Shown here: positions 1-6,494 of the stretch, one piece after another
Numbering within the stretch: position 1 is the first letter of the stretch
Layout: each line of letters opens with the position of its first letter
Assembly: GCA_041687755.1 (NCBI GenBank)
Contig: JBDNJM010000025.1
Location: forward strand, 1 to 13,984
Reading direction: 5' to 3'
DNA length: 13,984 bases
Source of the DNA: JBDNJM01 sp041687755
Lineage (GTDB): Bacteria; Planctomycetota; UBA1135; GCA-002686595
Position numbers and translations under genes: made by a program
Notes under the pieces: generated by a model
Databases searched by the model: none
Told to the model about the DNA's origin: nothing
Seen by the model: only the letters and a program-made list of their open reading frames with translations

Positions 1-218
1 CGGCGGAGCTGGCGAAGCTCCTCCTGCTCATCAGAGGTCAGCGCACCGGCGGGGCCAGCTCCCTCGTCCACATCCGCCTGCCGCACCCATTTGCGCAGGG
101 CAGACTCGGTCAGATCCAGGTCCTTTGCCGCCCTCGCGACACTGCCAATCTCGCGAGCAAGCCGAATCGCGTCGGTCTTCTGCTCCTCGGTGAATGCTCT
201 TCTCTTCCTTCGGGTCAT
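1..218 (-). CDS. IS3-family transposase OrfA (partial)
   Basis: This is the N-terminal 72 codons of an OrfA protein, open to the window edge. The protein begins MTRRKRRAFTEEQKTDAIRL and has the HTH_Tnp_1 pattern: a basic start, then a helix-turn-helix at about residues 15-47 (AIRLAREIGSVARAAKDLDL followed by TESALRKWVRQ). OrfA binds the element ends and is normally joined to the OrfB integrase by programmed -1 frameshifting. The ATG start lies 59 bases inside the element end, the normal leader length. The tail residues (SDEQEELRQLR) look like the start of the leucine-zipper dimerisation helix. Codon use is less GC-biased (AGA, AGG, ATT) than in the core genes nearby, as expected for a mobile gene. 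Confidence 0.85.
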   Translation of the reverse strand, partial: MTRRKRRAFTEEQKTDAIRLAREIGSVARAAKDLDLTESALRKWVRQADVDEGAGPAGALTSDEQEELRQLR

Positions 219-252
219 CGGGACATCCTGGCGCATCGCGCCTCAGGTGGGG

Positions 253-277
253 TGTCCACTTCTCCGGGGCAAGGTCA
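253..277 (-). repeat. Terminal inverted repeat of the IS3-family element
   Basis: The terminal repeat starts at 277 on the minus strand with TGACCTTGCCCCGG and ends with AGTGGACA near 253. The TG dinucleotide at the tip and the inner GTGGACA are typical of IS3-family ends. The partner repeat is outside the window, so the exact length is inferred from family resemblance. Confidence 0.7.
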
Positions 278-775
278 CTCGCCCTCTCCTCAGGATCCCT
301 TGAGGAGGCAGTGGCGCAGTCGGAGGCGCTCCTCGCTCAGGTGCTGATCGATCTGGACCCCGTCCGATCGGAGCCGCTGGTGGAACGACTGGTCGGATTG
401 GCTCGTGAGCTTGGAGACACGCGTCTCGGACTCGCCGCTGCTCGCGCCTTGTTAAGCCTGACTGTGGTCCAGCCGGATCCGGGGGAGCGTGAGCGGCTGG
501 CGGTGGCGATCGGGTCGCTGATGGACGAGCGGGGGGCTTACCGGACGGCGGAGATAGCGCTGCAGCGGGCCAAGGCCTGGACACTCGCGGCTTGGGCACA
601 CTCGGAGGAGGAGCAAGCGACCCCAATGCTTGAGGCGGCTGGCGAGTCTTCGAAGCTCTTTTCCAGCTCAGAAGCCGCTATTCGGGAGCTGGAGGGGTTT
701 CTAGTGGCCTTGGAGGCCCTCGGCGCACCATCGTTTCTGCTCTTGGCAGTTCGTTCTTGGGTTCCTGGTAGCTGA
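278..775 (+). pseudogene. 3' remnant of a gene interrupted by the insertion sequence
   Basis: An open frame of 165 codons runs from the element end to a TGA at 773-775. The protein is unrecognised. It reads as alpha-helical repeats rich in Ala, Leu and Glu (for example LVERLVGLARELGDTRLGLA and YRTAEIALQRAKAWTLAAWA), like a TPR-type or other helical-hairpin protein. No start codon with a ribosome site lies after the junction. The open frame continues leftward into the insertion sequence to an ATG at 194, so the apparent 193-residue protein would begin inside the mobile element. The best reading is the C-terminal part of a chromosomal gene whose 5' half was displaced by the insertion. A chimeric protein using the element's ATG is possible but unsupported. 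Confidence 0.55.
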
Positions 776-801
776 ACCTAATAGGGCTGGCCCCCTAGAA
801 T

Positions 802-849
802 CGAGAGGTTCCGTCCCTGGCAAATTGCCGCAGGGGAGGGAATCTCTCG
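802..849. terminator. Long imperfect hairpin downstream of sodA
   Basis: CGAGAG (802-807) pairs with CTCTCG (844-849), then GGTTCC-like and CCCTG segments continue the stem with mismatches towards an inner GGCAA/TTGCC loop near 819-829. It lies about 43 bases past the sodA stop on the minus strand and 27 past the stop of the truncated plus-strand frame, so it could end transcription from both sides. No T-run follows on either strand, so intrinsic termination is uncertain. A small palindromic repeat element is the alternative. Confidence 0.4.
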
Positions 850-891
850 GTTCGAGGAGGCCGTGGGCTGGACTTGGCCCTTCTTGGAGGT

Positions 892-1500
892 CTACTTCGC
901 TGCCGCGAAGCGCTTCCCGCACTCATCCCAGTTGACGACGTTCCACCAGGACTTGAGGTACTCAGGCCGGCGGTTCTCGTAGGTCAGGTAGTACGCGTGC
1001 TCCCACACGTCATTGCCCATGATGACCTTCTTGCCGTCGGAGCGCGGGGTGTCCTGGTTGGGGGTCGCGACGATCTCGAGGCGACCGGCGTTCATGGCCA
1101 GCCAAACCCAGCCGGAGCCGAACTGGCCGCCGCCGGCCGCGTTGAACTTGTCCTTGAAGTTGTCGAACGAGCCGAAGGCGCTGTCGATGGCCTTGGCGAG
1201 CTCGCCGTTCGGGTTGCCGCCGCCGTTGGGGGCCATGATCTGCCAGAACATGGCGTGGTTCTCGTAGCCGCCGCCGTGGTTGCGAACGGCGCCGCGGATG
1301 TCGTCGGGGACGGAGCCGAGGTCGGCGACCAGCTCGGCGACGGGCTTGGCCGCGATGGCGGGGTGCTTGGCGAGCGCGTCGTTGAGCTTATTGGCGTACG
1401 CCTGGTGGTGCATGTCGTGATGCAGCTCCATCGTGCGCTTGTTGATGGTCGGCTCGAGCGCGTCGTAGGCGTAGGGCAGGGGGGCGATTTCGTGGGCCAC
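892..1500 (-). CDS. sodA: Superoxide dismutase, manganese type
   Basis: This 202-residue cytoplasmic Fe/Mn-family superoxide dismutase converts superoxide to hydrogen peroxide and oxygen. The metal ligands are all present: His27 (MELHHDMHHQ), His82 (GGGYENH), Asp164 and His168 (NDVWEHAYY). Gln149 in TPNQDTP is at the position that marks Mn enzymes. Fe enzymes carry the equivalent Gln in the NH-containing helix, where this protein has Gly. No signal peptide is present. The start is GTG, supported by AAGGAG nine bases upstream. The gene follows mntD by 124 bases on the same strand, so Mn supply and a Mn-dependent enzyme sit together. No MntR site like those upstream of mntA is seen ahead of it. 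Metal preference is inferred from residues; cambialistic activity is possible. Confidence 0.95.
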   Translation of the reverse strand: MAHEIAPLPYAYDALEPTINKRTMELHHDMHHQAYANKLNDALAKHPAIAAKPVAELVADLGSVPDDIRGAVRNHGGGYENHAMFWQIMAPNGGGNPNGELAKAIDSAFGSFDNFKDKFNAAGGGQFGSGWVWLAMNAGRLEIVATPNQDTPRSDGKKVIMGNDVWEHAYYLTYENRRPEYLKSWWNVVNWDECGKRFAAAK

Positions 1501-1509
1501 GGGGGGGGT

Positions 1510-1515
1510 CTCCTT
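1510..1515 (-). promoter_or_regulatory. Ribosome binding site of sodA
   Basis: AAGGAG on the minus strand lies nine bases before the GTG at 1500. It is the clearest Shine-Dalgarno sequence in the window and fixes the non-ATG start. The other genes here mostly rely on 4-base overlaps or have no obvious site. The 124-base gap between mntD and sodA also holds a weak -10-like TACACT at 1568-1573, without a convincing -35. Confidence 0.65.
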
Positions 1516-1624
1516 CGGTCGGGTCGTTGGGGTGGGACTGGGCGACCGGACGCCGGCGCCTGGAGGGAGTGTAGGGCTATGGCCGGTTGAAATTCGAGGG
1601 GCGTCCAGGGAGCGGGCGCGGCAG

Positions 1625-2545
1625 TCAGGCGCTGCCCTGGCGGCGGGGCCCTAAGAAGCCGGCCAGGAGCAGCAGGGCACCGGCTGTGGCGGCGATGGTT
1701 CCGCTGGCGGACAGGGACAGATCGTGGCCCAGGAGTGCCGGGCCGCGGGTGGCCAGGATATAGCCCGCGCAGACGGCCAGGGTGGCGATCAGGAGCGTCA
1801 GGACGGCTAGGTTGCCCAGGCGGTCGGTGAGCAGGCGGGCGGTGGCTGCGGGCGCCAGGAACAGGGTCAGGACGAGGATCGAGCCCACGGCCTGGAAGGC
1901 GGCGACGGCGGCGGCGGCGACGAGCGCCGTGAAGAAGGCTTGGGTCCAGTCGGGGCGCAGGCCGGCGGTGCGCGCGAACTGGGGGTCGAAGGTGGCTGCG
2001 GTGAGGCGCGGCCACAGGGCGGCCAGGAATCCTGCGGTGGCGAGTAGGGCGAGGGCACAGAGGAATAGGGGGCGCGGCAGCAGGTCGAGGGTGGCGGGCT
2101 CCAGGAGCTGCGCGAGCTCCCGGGGCGGGACCCAGAAGAGCAGCTCGAGCTCGCCGGCGAGTACGCAGTCGGGGGACAGGTCGACGCCGCCGCCGCCGGT
2201 GCGTTCGAGCAGCAGGAGCCCGGCGGCGAAGAAGACGGGGAAGGTCGCGCCGATGGCGGCGGAGCGCTCGAGCCGGCCGTAGCGCTCGAGCAGGTGCACC
2301 GTCAGGGCTCCGCAGGCGCCGGCGAGGGTTCCGCCGAGGAGCATCCAGCCGGGGTGGCGCGAGCCGGTCGCGAGGAAGGCGAGGGCGAGGCCGGGCAGCA
2401 CCGAGTGGGCGATCGAGTCGGCGAGCAGGCCGCGGCGACCGAGCACGAGGAACATGCCCAACAGGCCGCAGGTCCAGGCCGTGAACAGGGCGGTGAGCAG
2501 GGGGACCACGTCCGCGGCGAGGACGGTGTAGAGCGCGTCGCTCAT
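1625..2545 (-). CDS. mntD: Mn/Zn ABC transporter permease, second subunit (ABC-3 family)
   Basis: This 306-residue inner-membrane permease belongs to the ABC-3 (ZnuB/MntB/TroCD) family, with eight to nine hydrophobic segments. Family landmarks are the segment around residues 28-55 (GMFLVLGRRGLLADSIAHSV, then LPGLALAFL) and the late coupling-region block AVGSILVLTLFLAPAATARL. The second of these touches the ATPase. The ATG overlaps the stop of the preceding permease gene (ATGA at 2542-2545), implying translational coupling. Two different permeases next to each other match the Bacillus mntABCD and Treponema troABCD layout, where they form a heterodimer. It carries the metal released by the periplasmic binding protein into the cytoplasm. 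The metal is inferred from the nearby MntR sites and sodA. Zn or Fe cannot be excluded from the permease alone. Confidence 0.88.
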   Translation of the reverse strand: MSDALYTVLAADVVPLLTALFTAWTCGLLGMFLVLGRRGLLADSIAHSVLPGLALAFLATGSRHPGWMLLGGTLAGACGALTVHLLERYGRLERSAAIGATFPVFFAAGLLLLERTGGGGVDLSPDCVLAGELELLFWVPPRELAQLLEPATLDLLPRPLFLCALALLATAGFLAALWPRLTAATFDPQFARTAGLRPDWTQAFFTALVAAAAVAAFQAVGSILVLTLFLAPAATARLLTDRLGNLAVLTLLIATLAVCAGYILATRGPALLGHDLSLSASGTIAATAGALLLLAGFLGPRRQGSA

Positions 2546-3525
2546 GCCCGGGCCTCGGGACGGGGGATCGGAGGGTGAAGAGCGCGCGCTTGCCGGTCGG
2601 CGTTGAGGCGTTCGAGGGTTTCCGCGCGCAGGCGGCGCTCGGCCAACCAGCCGGCGATCAGGCCTCGATCTGGTGAGACCAGGAAGCCGAGGGCGACCGG
2701 CGCTGCTGCCGCTAGCACAATGGCGGGGCCGGTGGGGACGCGCTCAAGCAGGCCGGAGGCGAGTGTTCCGGCGGCGGCGGAAGCGGCACCGAACAGCGTC
2801 GCGAGCAGCAGCAGGGGCTGCAGCTTTGAAGTGAACAGCCGTGCTGCGACGGGCGGGAGCACGAGCATCGCGACGACTAGAATCATGCCGACCGCGCGGA
2901 GGCCTGAGAGGGTCACGAGCAACAGCAGGGCGAGCAGCAGCGTGTCGAGACGCGTGGGCGCGAGGCCGGTGGTGCGGGCGAAGGGCTCGTCGAAGGCGAG
3001 CGCGGTCAGGCGCGGACCGAAGCCAACTAGCAGCGCGCCAGAGAGCAGCGCGAGCGCGGCCATGGCGATGGCGTCGTCGCGCGTGAGTGAGGCGGCGGAG
3101 CCGAAGATCAGCTGGTCGAGGCCGGCGGTCTCGAGGTCGCCGCGGCTCTGGGCGAGCCCGAGCAAGACCAGGCCCAGGCCGAAGGCCGCGCCGCCCAGGC
3201 TGCCGATGACGGCGTCGGCGTCGAGGCGCGTGCGGCGCAGCAGGTCGAGGCCCAGGGCGAGGGCCGCGAGGGCTCCGAGGGCCGCGCCGCCAAGCAACAG
3301 GGCGGGTGAGCGCGGCGGCAAGCCGACGGCAGCCGCAATCAGGAACGCGAGCACGACGCCTGGCAGGGTCGCGTGCCCGATTGTGTCGGCGAACAGGGCG
3401 CGGCGCCGCAGCAGCGCGAACGAGCCCACGGCGCCGGCCGCGGCTCCGAACAGGGACGTGGCGGCGAGCACGGTCCAGGTCGTCGGACCCAGGTTCGCGA
3501 AGCCAGTCTCGAGGGCGGCGCTCAT
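2542..3525 (-). CDS. mntC: Mn/Zn ABC transporter permease, first subunit (ABC-3 family)
   Basis: This 327-residue ABC-3 family permease is the partner of the following gene. The N-terminal signature LLRRRALFADTIGHATLPG and the late block GLRAVGMILVVAMLVLPP are clear. The C-terminus extends beyond the last membrane helix into a charged cytoplasmic tail (AERRLRAETLERLNADR), longer than in the partner. Bacillus MntC-type permeases are also the longer of the pair. The start chosen is the ATG at 3525, inside the ATGA overlap with the ATPase stop. The same frame stays open to 3825, but that extra 100 residues is Arg-rich, overlaps the ATPase gene and has no family match. The protein would form the membrane channel together with mntD. 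Confidence 0.88.
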   Translation of the reverse strand: MSAALETGFANLGPTTWTVLAATSLFGAAAGAVGSFALLRRRALFADTIGHATLPGVVLAFLIAAAVGLPPRSPALLLGGAALGALAALALGLDLLRRTRLDADAVIGSLGGAAFGLGLVLLGLAQSRGDLETAGLDQLIFGSAASLTRDDAIAMAALALLSGALLVGFGPRLTALAFDEPFARTTGLAPTRLDTLLLALLLLVTLSGLRAVGMILVVAMLVLPPVAARLFTSKLQPLLLLATLFGAASAAAGTLASGLLERVPTGPAIVLAAAAPVALGFLVSPDRGLIAGWLAERRLRAETLERLNADRQARALHPPIPRPEARA

Positions 3526-4292
3526 CGATCCGCCGCGCTGGGCGATGGCGCCGCGCGGGCCGCTCCGCTGAAGGGACCGGGATAGGCGAGCTGCAGGTTC
3601 TCGGGCGTGAGCGTCTCGGCGGCGGGGCCGAACGCGATGGCCCGGCCGTCGAGCAGCAGGACGTCGTCGTAGGCTTCGGCCACTGTTTTCAGGTCGTGGT
3701 GCACGACGACGAGCGTCTTGCCGCTGGCCTTCAGGGACTCGAACGTCTTGGTGATCGCGCGTTCGCTGGCGGCGTCGACGCCCGCGAAGGGCTCGTCCAT
3801 CACGAGCAGGTCCGGTTCGGCGCACAGGGCCCGCGCGAGGAACACGCGCTGCTGCTGGCCGCCTGAGAGCTTGCCGATCGGGCGTCGCTCGAGGCTGTCG
3901 AGCTCGACCTCACGCAGGGCCGCGCGGGCGGCTTCGCGGTCGGCGCGCGACGGACGGCGGAAGGGCGCCAGTCGCGCGCTGCGGCCCATCAGGACCACGC
4001 CCAGCGCATCGATAGGGAAGTCCCAGTCCACGCTTTCGCGCTGGGGTACGTAGGCCACGCGGCGGCGCACGGACGGGAACGTGTCCCCGAAGAAGCGAGC
4101 CTGCCCGCCGAGCAGCGGCACGAGGCCGAGCGCCGCGCGCAGCAGGGTCGACTTGCCCGCGCCGTTGGGCCCGCAAATCGCGGTCATGCGGCCGGCGCCG
4201 ACGGTCAGGTCCACGTCCCACAACACCGTGCGCTGTCCCAGAGCGACGGTGATACCGCGCAGCTCGAGCGGCTCGGATGCGTTCGCAGTCAC
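3522..4292 (-). CDS. mntB: Mn/Zn ABC transporter ATP-binding protein
   Basis: This 256-residue cytoplasmic ATPase energises the importer. Motifs in order: Walker A GPNGAGKST at residues 41-49; Q-loop Gln84 in VPQRESVDWDFP, wording typical of the Mn/Zn subfamily; ABC signature LSGGQ at 142-146; Walker B LLVMDEP with Asp166-Glu167; D-loop AGVDA; switch His198 in VVHHD. All residues needed for ATP hydrolysis are present. The start is GTG inside a GTGA overlap with the stop of the binding-protein gene, and its stop overlaps the mntC ATG. The C-terminal 20 residues are low-complexity Ala/Pro/Ser. The gene order binding protein, ATPase, permease, permease is that of mntABCD/troABCD. Confidence 0.93.
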   Translation of the reverse strand: MTANASEPLELRGITVALGQRTVLWDVDLTVGAGRMTAICGPNGAGKSTLLRAALGLVPLLGGQARFFGDTFPSVRRRVAYVPQRESVDWDFPIDALGVVLMGRSARLAPFRRPSRADREAARAALREVELDSLERRPIGKLSGGQQQRVFLARALCAEPDLLVMDEPFAGVDAASERAITKTFESLKASGKTLVVVHHDLKTVAEAYDDVLLLDGRAIAFGPAAETLTPENLQLAYPGPFSGAARAAPSPSAADR

Positions 4293-5365
4293 TGGGGCCC
4301 GGCGATCAGAGATTGCGCGCGGTCGGCGAGGGCGATGTCCGGGCTGGGCGCGAGCGGCGCCGGGCGGCCGCCGAGGGCCGTGACGATCGTGCGCACGTCA
4401 TGTTCGAGCATGCCCAGCCAAGTGCCGGCGGCTGAGCCGGCCGGGCCGGTCGCGTCGGCGTACAGGTGGCCGCCGAGCCGCACGACATGACCGTGCGCCG
4501 CGGCACCTTCGATCAGCGAGCGCACGCCGCGGCTAGCAACGGTGCTCTCGTTGAACACGGCGGGGATGCGGCGTTCGGCCAGTAGCCTGATAAGCGTCTC
4601 GACCCGCGCGAGGCCGGCTTCGCTCTCGGTCGAGAGTCCCTGGAGCCCGAGGACCTCGAGGCCGTAGCGCCGCCCGAAGTAGCCGAAGGCGTCGTGGGCG
4701 GTGACGAGCACGCGCGCGGAGTCCGGCACGCTCTCGATGGAGGCACGGGCGAAGCGGTCGAACTCTTCGAGGTCGCGCTGCAGGGCGGCACGGCGCAGCT
4801 CGATGCGCTCCGCTGCTTCGGGCGCCAGTTCACTCATGACGCTTGCCAAGCCGTCGATCGCGATTCCGAACAGCTCCGGATCCATCCAGACGTGCGGGTC
4901 GTGTGCGCTGGGGGCGCCCTCGATGGCGTCGCCGGCGATCATCAGGCGCTCGGGCGGCAGCGCATCCGCCGCCCGCCAGACTGCGACGCCCGCGCGTTCC
5001 ATGCGGCCGAGGGCCGGCAGCAGCTCGGCCTCGAGGTGCAGGTCGATCAGCACGGCGAGGTCCGCTTCCAGCAGGCGCACCACGTCGTGGCGCGTCGGTC
5101 GCCAGACATGCGGGTCCACGCCCGGTTGCATCAGGCCCTCGACGATCAAATCGGCGCCCGCGAGCTGGCGCGCGACGTCCGTCAGCATCGTGACGGTCGA
5201 CACGACGCGCGGCCGTGAATCGTCGCTCGCAGCAGTGGCGGCGCCGGGCCGCGCGAGCAGCGTGGCGACCGTCATCAGGAGCACACCGAGCCCGACGGCC
5301 GCGGCGACGATGGCTGGCAGCGGGCGCTCGTCGCCGGCAGTGCTGGAGGGGTGGAGGGTTGACAT
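4289..5365 (-). CDS. mntA: Periplasmic metal-binding protein of the Mn/Zn importer (TroA family)
   Basis: This 358-residue TroA/ZnuA/MntA-family (cluster A-I) solute-binding protein captures metal in the periplasm. A hydrophobic segment at residues 18-38 acts as signal peptide or anchor. No lipobox cysteine is seen, and cleavage after GAATAA is possible. The expected four ligands are His86 (GVDPHVW), His158 (HDPHVWMD), His224 (TAHDAFGYF) and Asp304 (LYADATG). The conserved FNEST follows at 271-275. His at the third position is the TroA/ZnuA type; many strict Mn proteins have Glu there, so the metal could be Mn, Zn or both. There is no His-rich loop like that of ZnuA. The gene heads the four-gene operon. 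MntR-like operators lie 113 bases upstream of its ATG, with a hairpin between. Confidence 0.9.
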   Translation of the reverse strand: MSTLHPSSTAGDERPLPAIVAAAVGLGVLLMTVATLLARPGAATAASDDSRPRVVSTVTMLTDVARQLAGADLIVEGLMQPGVDPHVWRPTRHDVVRLLEADLAVLIDLHLEAELLPALGRMERAGVAVWRAADALPPERLMIAGDAIEGAPSAHDPHVWMDPELFGIAIDGLASVMSELAPEAAERIELRRAALQRDLEEFDRFARASIESVPDSARVLVTAHDAFGYFGRRYGLEVLGLQGLSTESEAGLARVETLIRLLAERRIPAVFNESTVASRGVRSLIEGAAAHGHVVRLGGHLYADATGPAGSAAGTWLGMLEHDVRTIVTALGGRPAPLAPSPDIALADRAQSLIAGPQ

Positions 5366-5436
5366 TGGGCGGGTGGATTCACCGCGGACCGTGGGCCGGG
5401 CGCTGGCGATCCGAAGCGGGGGTTTAGGTAGCTCAG

Positions 5437-5464
5437 GCAGCTCCCGCGCCGGGGCGGGAGCTGC
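5437..5464 (-). promoter_or_regulatory. Strong hairpin in the mntA leader
   Basis: A perfect 11-base-pair stem (GCAGCTCCCGC and GCGGGAGCTGC) closes a six-base loop. It sits between the MntR operators and the mntA ATG, in the predicted untranslated leader of about 117 bases. No T-run follows on the minus strand, so it is not a standard intrinsic terminator. It may stabilise the leader, attenuate expression, or end read-through from the outer-membrane gene 127 bases upstream. No known riboswitch class was recognised. Confidence 0.5.
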
Positions 5465-5477
5465 AAGTGCGGCGGAG

Positions 5478-5506
5478 GTAGCGTGAGCTACTGTAGCTCA
5501 CGCTAC
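5478..5506 (-). promoter_or_regulatory. Tandem MntR operators ahead of mntA
   Basis: Two copies of GTAGC-N4-GCTAC lie side by side: GTAGCGTGAGCTAC at 5478-5491 and GTAGCTCACGCTAC at 5493-5506, separated by one base. Together they also form a perfect 29-base palindrome with 14-base arms. Each copy contains TAGC-N4-GCTA, the core of the enterobacterial MntR operator. The same doubled arrangement recurs at 6466-6494. The sites overlap the proposed -10 of the mntA promoter, so binding should block RNA polymerase. The regulator is inferred from motif resemblance and the mntR gene at 6706-7152. Confidence 0.85.
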
Positions 5507-5518
5507 GGATGGGTTCCA
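5490..5518 (-). promoter_or_regulatory. Predicted mntA operon promoter
   Basis: On the minus strand, TGGAAC (5513-5518) is followed after 17 bases by TACAGT (5490-5495). The ten-base block CCTGGAACCC and the TACAGT recur with a 16-base spacer ahead of the outer-membrane gene. This conservation outside the operators is the main support. Initiation near 5483 would give a leader of about 117 bases. The -35 matches the sigma-70 consensus poorly. Confidence 0.5.
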
Positions 5519-5590
5519 GGGAGCGCCCAGGAATCTTGGCGAACGGGTGCGCCTGCTCGCCGCGGGGCCGCGCGTCGGTGGTCCGAGGCG

Positions 5591-6433
5591 TCAGTAGCGG
5601 GCCGTGAAGCCTAGGAACACGCCGAGGTCCGGAAGCTCGTCCGCCAGTCCGAGTCGCACGCCCACGTCGAACAGCAGGTCCGGGTTCGGGCCGTAGGTGA
5701 GCCCGAGATTGAGCGAGGGCAGGTACTGGTCGTCGGCCAAGACCCCTACGTACTCCGTGAACTGGCCCCAGCGGTCGTTGAACGAGGTGCCCAGCACCGC
5801 GGTGTGCAGCACCTCGAGGTCGTGGTCGTCCTCCGCTTCGTCGTACACGACGTCCAGCTCGGCCATCAGCCCCAGGTCCAGCTTCGGCGAGAGCGAGCGG
5901 GCGTAGGGCACGATCAAGCCGCCCTCCAGCTCGCCGTTGCTGCGCTCGGTGCCCGTCGGGAGCTTGACATAGGGGAACAGCGCGAAGGCCGAGGGGCCGC
6001 CGTCGTTGCCCCAGAGGTTGCGCTTGAGGCGCAGCTGAACGTCGCCGAAGCCCTCCGACCCGTTTGCGCCGACGTTGTCCTCGAAGGCGTAGGTATCGAA
6101 CACGACCTGCAGGTCGAGCTTGTCCGTGAGGCCCAGCTTCGCGTTTGTTTGCAGGGCGACGAACACGTCATCGCGCCGTTCACGCGTCCAGTCCCCGAGG
6201 CTGACCTCGAACTGGACGTGGCCGGCGTCCACCGTGATGGCGCTCTCCGTGGTATCCGGCCGGTCGGCGGACAGCGGGCGCAGTTCTTCGCGCGGCTTGG
6301 GGTTCCAGAGGCTGTAGCTCTCTGGCTGCTGCGCTGCCGCAGGAGCGCTGGCCAGAGCGGCCGGCAGCAGCCTGGTGCATAGCCAGCGCGCGGTGGCTGT
6401 GACGGGAGGCGGGCGCAGAGTCGCGGGGTGCAT
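5591..6433 (-). CDS. Outer-membrane beta-barrel protein, probable metal-regulated channel
   Basis: This 280-residue protein has an N-terminal signal (hydrophobic residues about 17-34, likely cut after APAAA). A short linker follows, then alternating beta-strand segments (HVQFEVSLGDW, KLDLQVVFDTYAF, GDVQLRLKRNLW, PKLDLGLMAELDVVY). It ends in LGVFLGFTARY with a C-terminal aromatic, the usual signal for barrel insertion. It resembles the PF13557-type outer-membrane transporter family (MetA-pathway-like barrels). Acidic turns such as DEAEDDHD could attract cations. It lies directly between mntR and mntABCD on the same strand, and tandem MntR operators begin 32 bases before its ATG. A manganese entry channel, functionally like rhizobial MnoP, is the natural inference. 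Substrate is unproven, and no MnoP sequence similarity is claimed. Confidence 0.75.
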   Translation of the reverse strand: MHPATLRPPPVTATARWLCTRLLPAALASAPAAAQQPESYSLWNPKPREELRPLSADRPDTTESAITVDAGHVQFEVSLGDWTRERRDDVFVALQTNAKLGLTDKLDLQVVFDTYAFEDNVGANGSEGFGDVQLRLKRNLWGNDGGPSAFALFPYVKLPTGTERSNGELEGGLIVPYARSLSPKLDLGLMAELDVVYDEAEDDHDLEVLHTAVLGTSFNDRWGQFTEYVGVLADDQYLPSLNLGLTYGPNPDLLFDVGVRLGLADELPDLGVFLGFTARY

Positions 6434-6465
6434 GGGGGAGGCCAGTGGGGGGTGGGAGAATGCGT

Positions 6466-6494
6466 GTAGCCGCGGCTACTGTAGCGTTGGCTAC
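6466..6494 (-). promoter_or_regulatory. Tandem MntR operators ahead of the outer-membrane gene
   Basis: GTAGCCGCGGCTAC (6466-6479) and GTAGCGTTGGCTAC (6481-6494) lie one base apart, the same geometry as the pair at 5478-5506. The four-base centres differ (CGCG, GTTG, GTGA, TCAC), while the GTAGC/GCTAC arms are identical in all four sites. That pattern points to selection for protein binding, not recent duplication. The 3' edge is 32 bases before the ATG at 6433. Confidence 0.85.

Larger units (their letters stand above)
1..277 (-). mobile_element. IS3-family insertion sequence, left end only
   Basis: The left part of an IS3-family element lies on the minus strand and runs off the window edge. 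Two things support it: an orfA-type transposase reading frame starting at 218, and a terminal sequence ending at 277. Read inward on the minus strand, that terminus begins TGACCTTGCCCCGG and continues to GTGGACA, the usual style of IS3-family ends (TGA...CCCC...AAGTGGACA). The rest of orfA, orfB and the right end lie outside the window, so neither target duplication nor intactness can be judged. The reading frame to the right (278-775) opens directly at the element end, which suggests insertion into a gene. Confidence 0.8.

Noticed and set aside
841..860. GGTTCGAGG as the T-arm of a tRNA
   Set aside because: No acceptor, anticodon or D-arm can be folded around it.
1568..1582. Possible MntR site ahead of sodA
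   Set aside because: GTAGGGCTAT keeps only parts of the arms and lacks the four-base centre; not comparable with the four good sites.
874..1590. Plus-strand open frame of 238 codons across sodA
   Set aside because: It is the antisense of a clear superoxide dismutase; its Val/Gly/Leu-rich composition is the usual shadow of a high-GC gene.
3526..3825. N-terminal extension of 100 residues on mntC
   Set aside because: It overlaps the ATPase gene in another frame, is Arg-rich, and the ATGA overlap gives a family-typical start at 3525.
5366..5477. Known Mn riboswitch (yybP-ykoY) in the mntA leader
   Set aside because: Only a simple hairpin is visible; I could not place the conserved junction of that riboswitch.
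5511..5520. Sigma-54 promoter reading of CCTGGAACCC
   Set aside because: The -12 GC element is absent at the required spacing; a -35/-10 reading with TACAGT fits both copies better.
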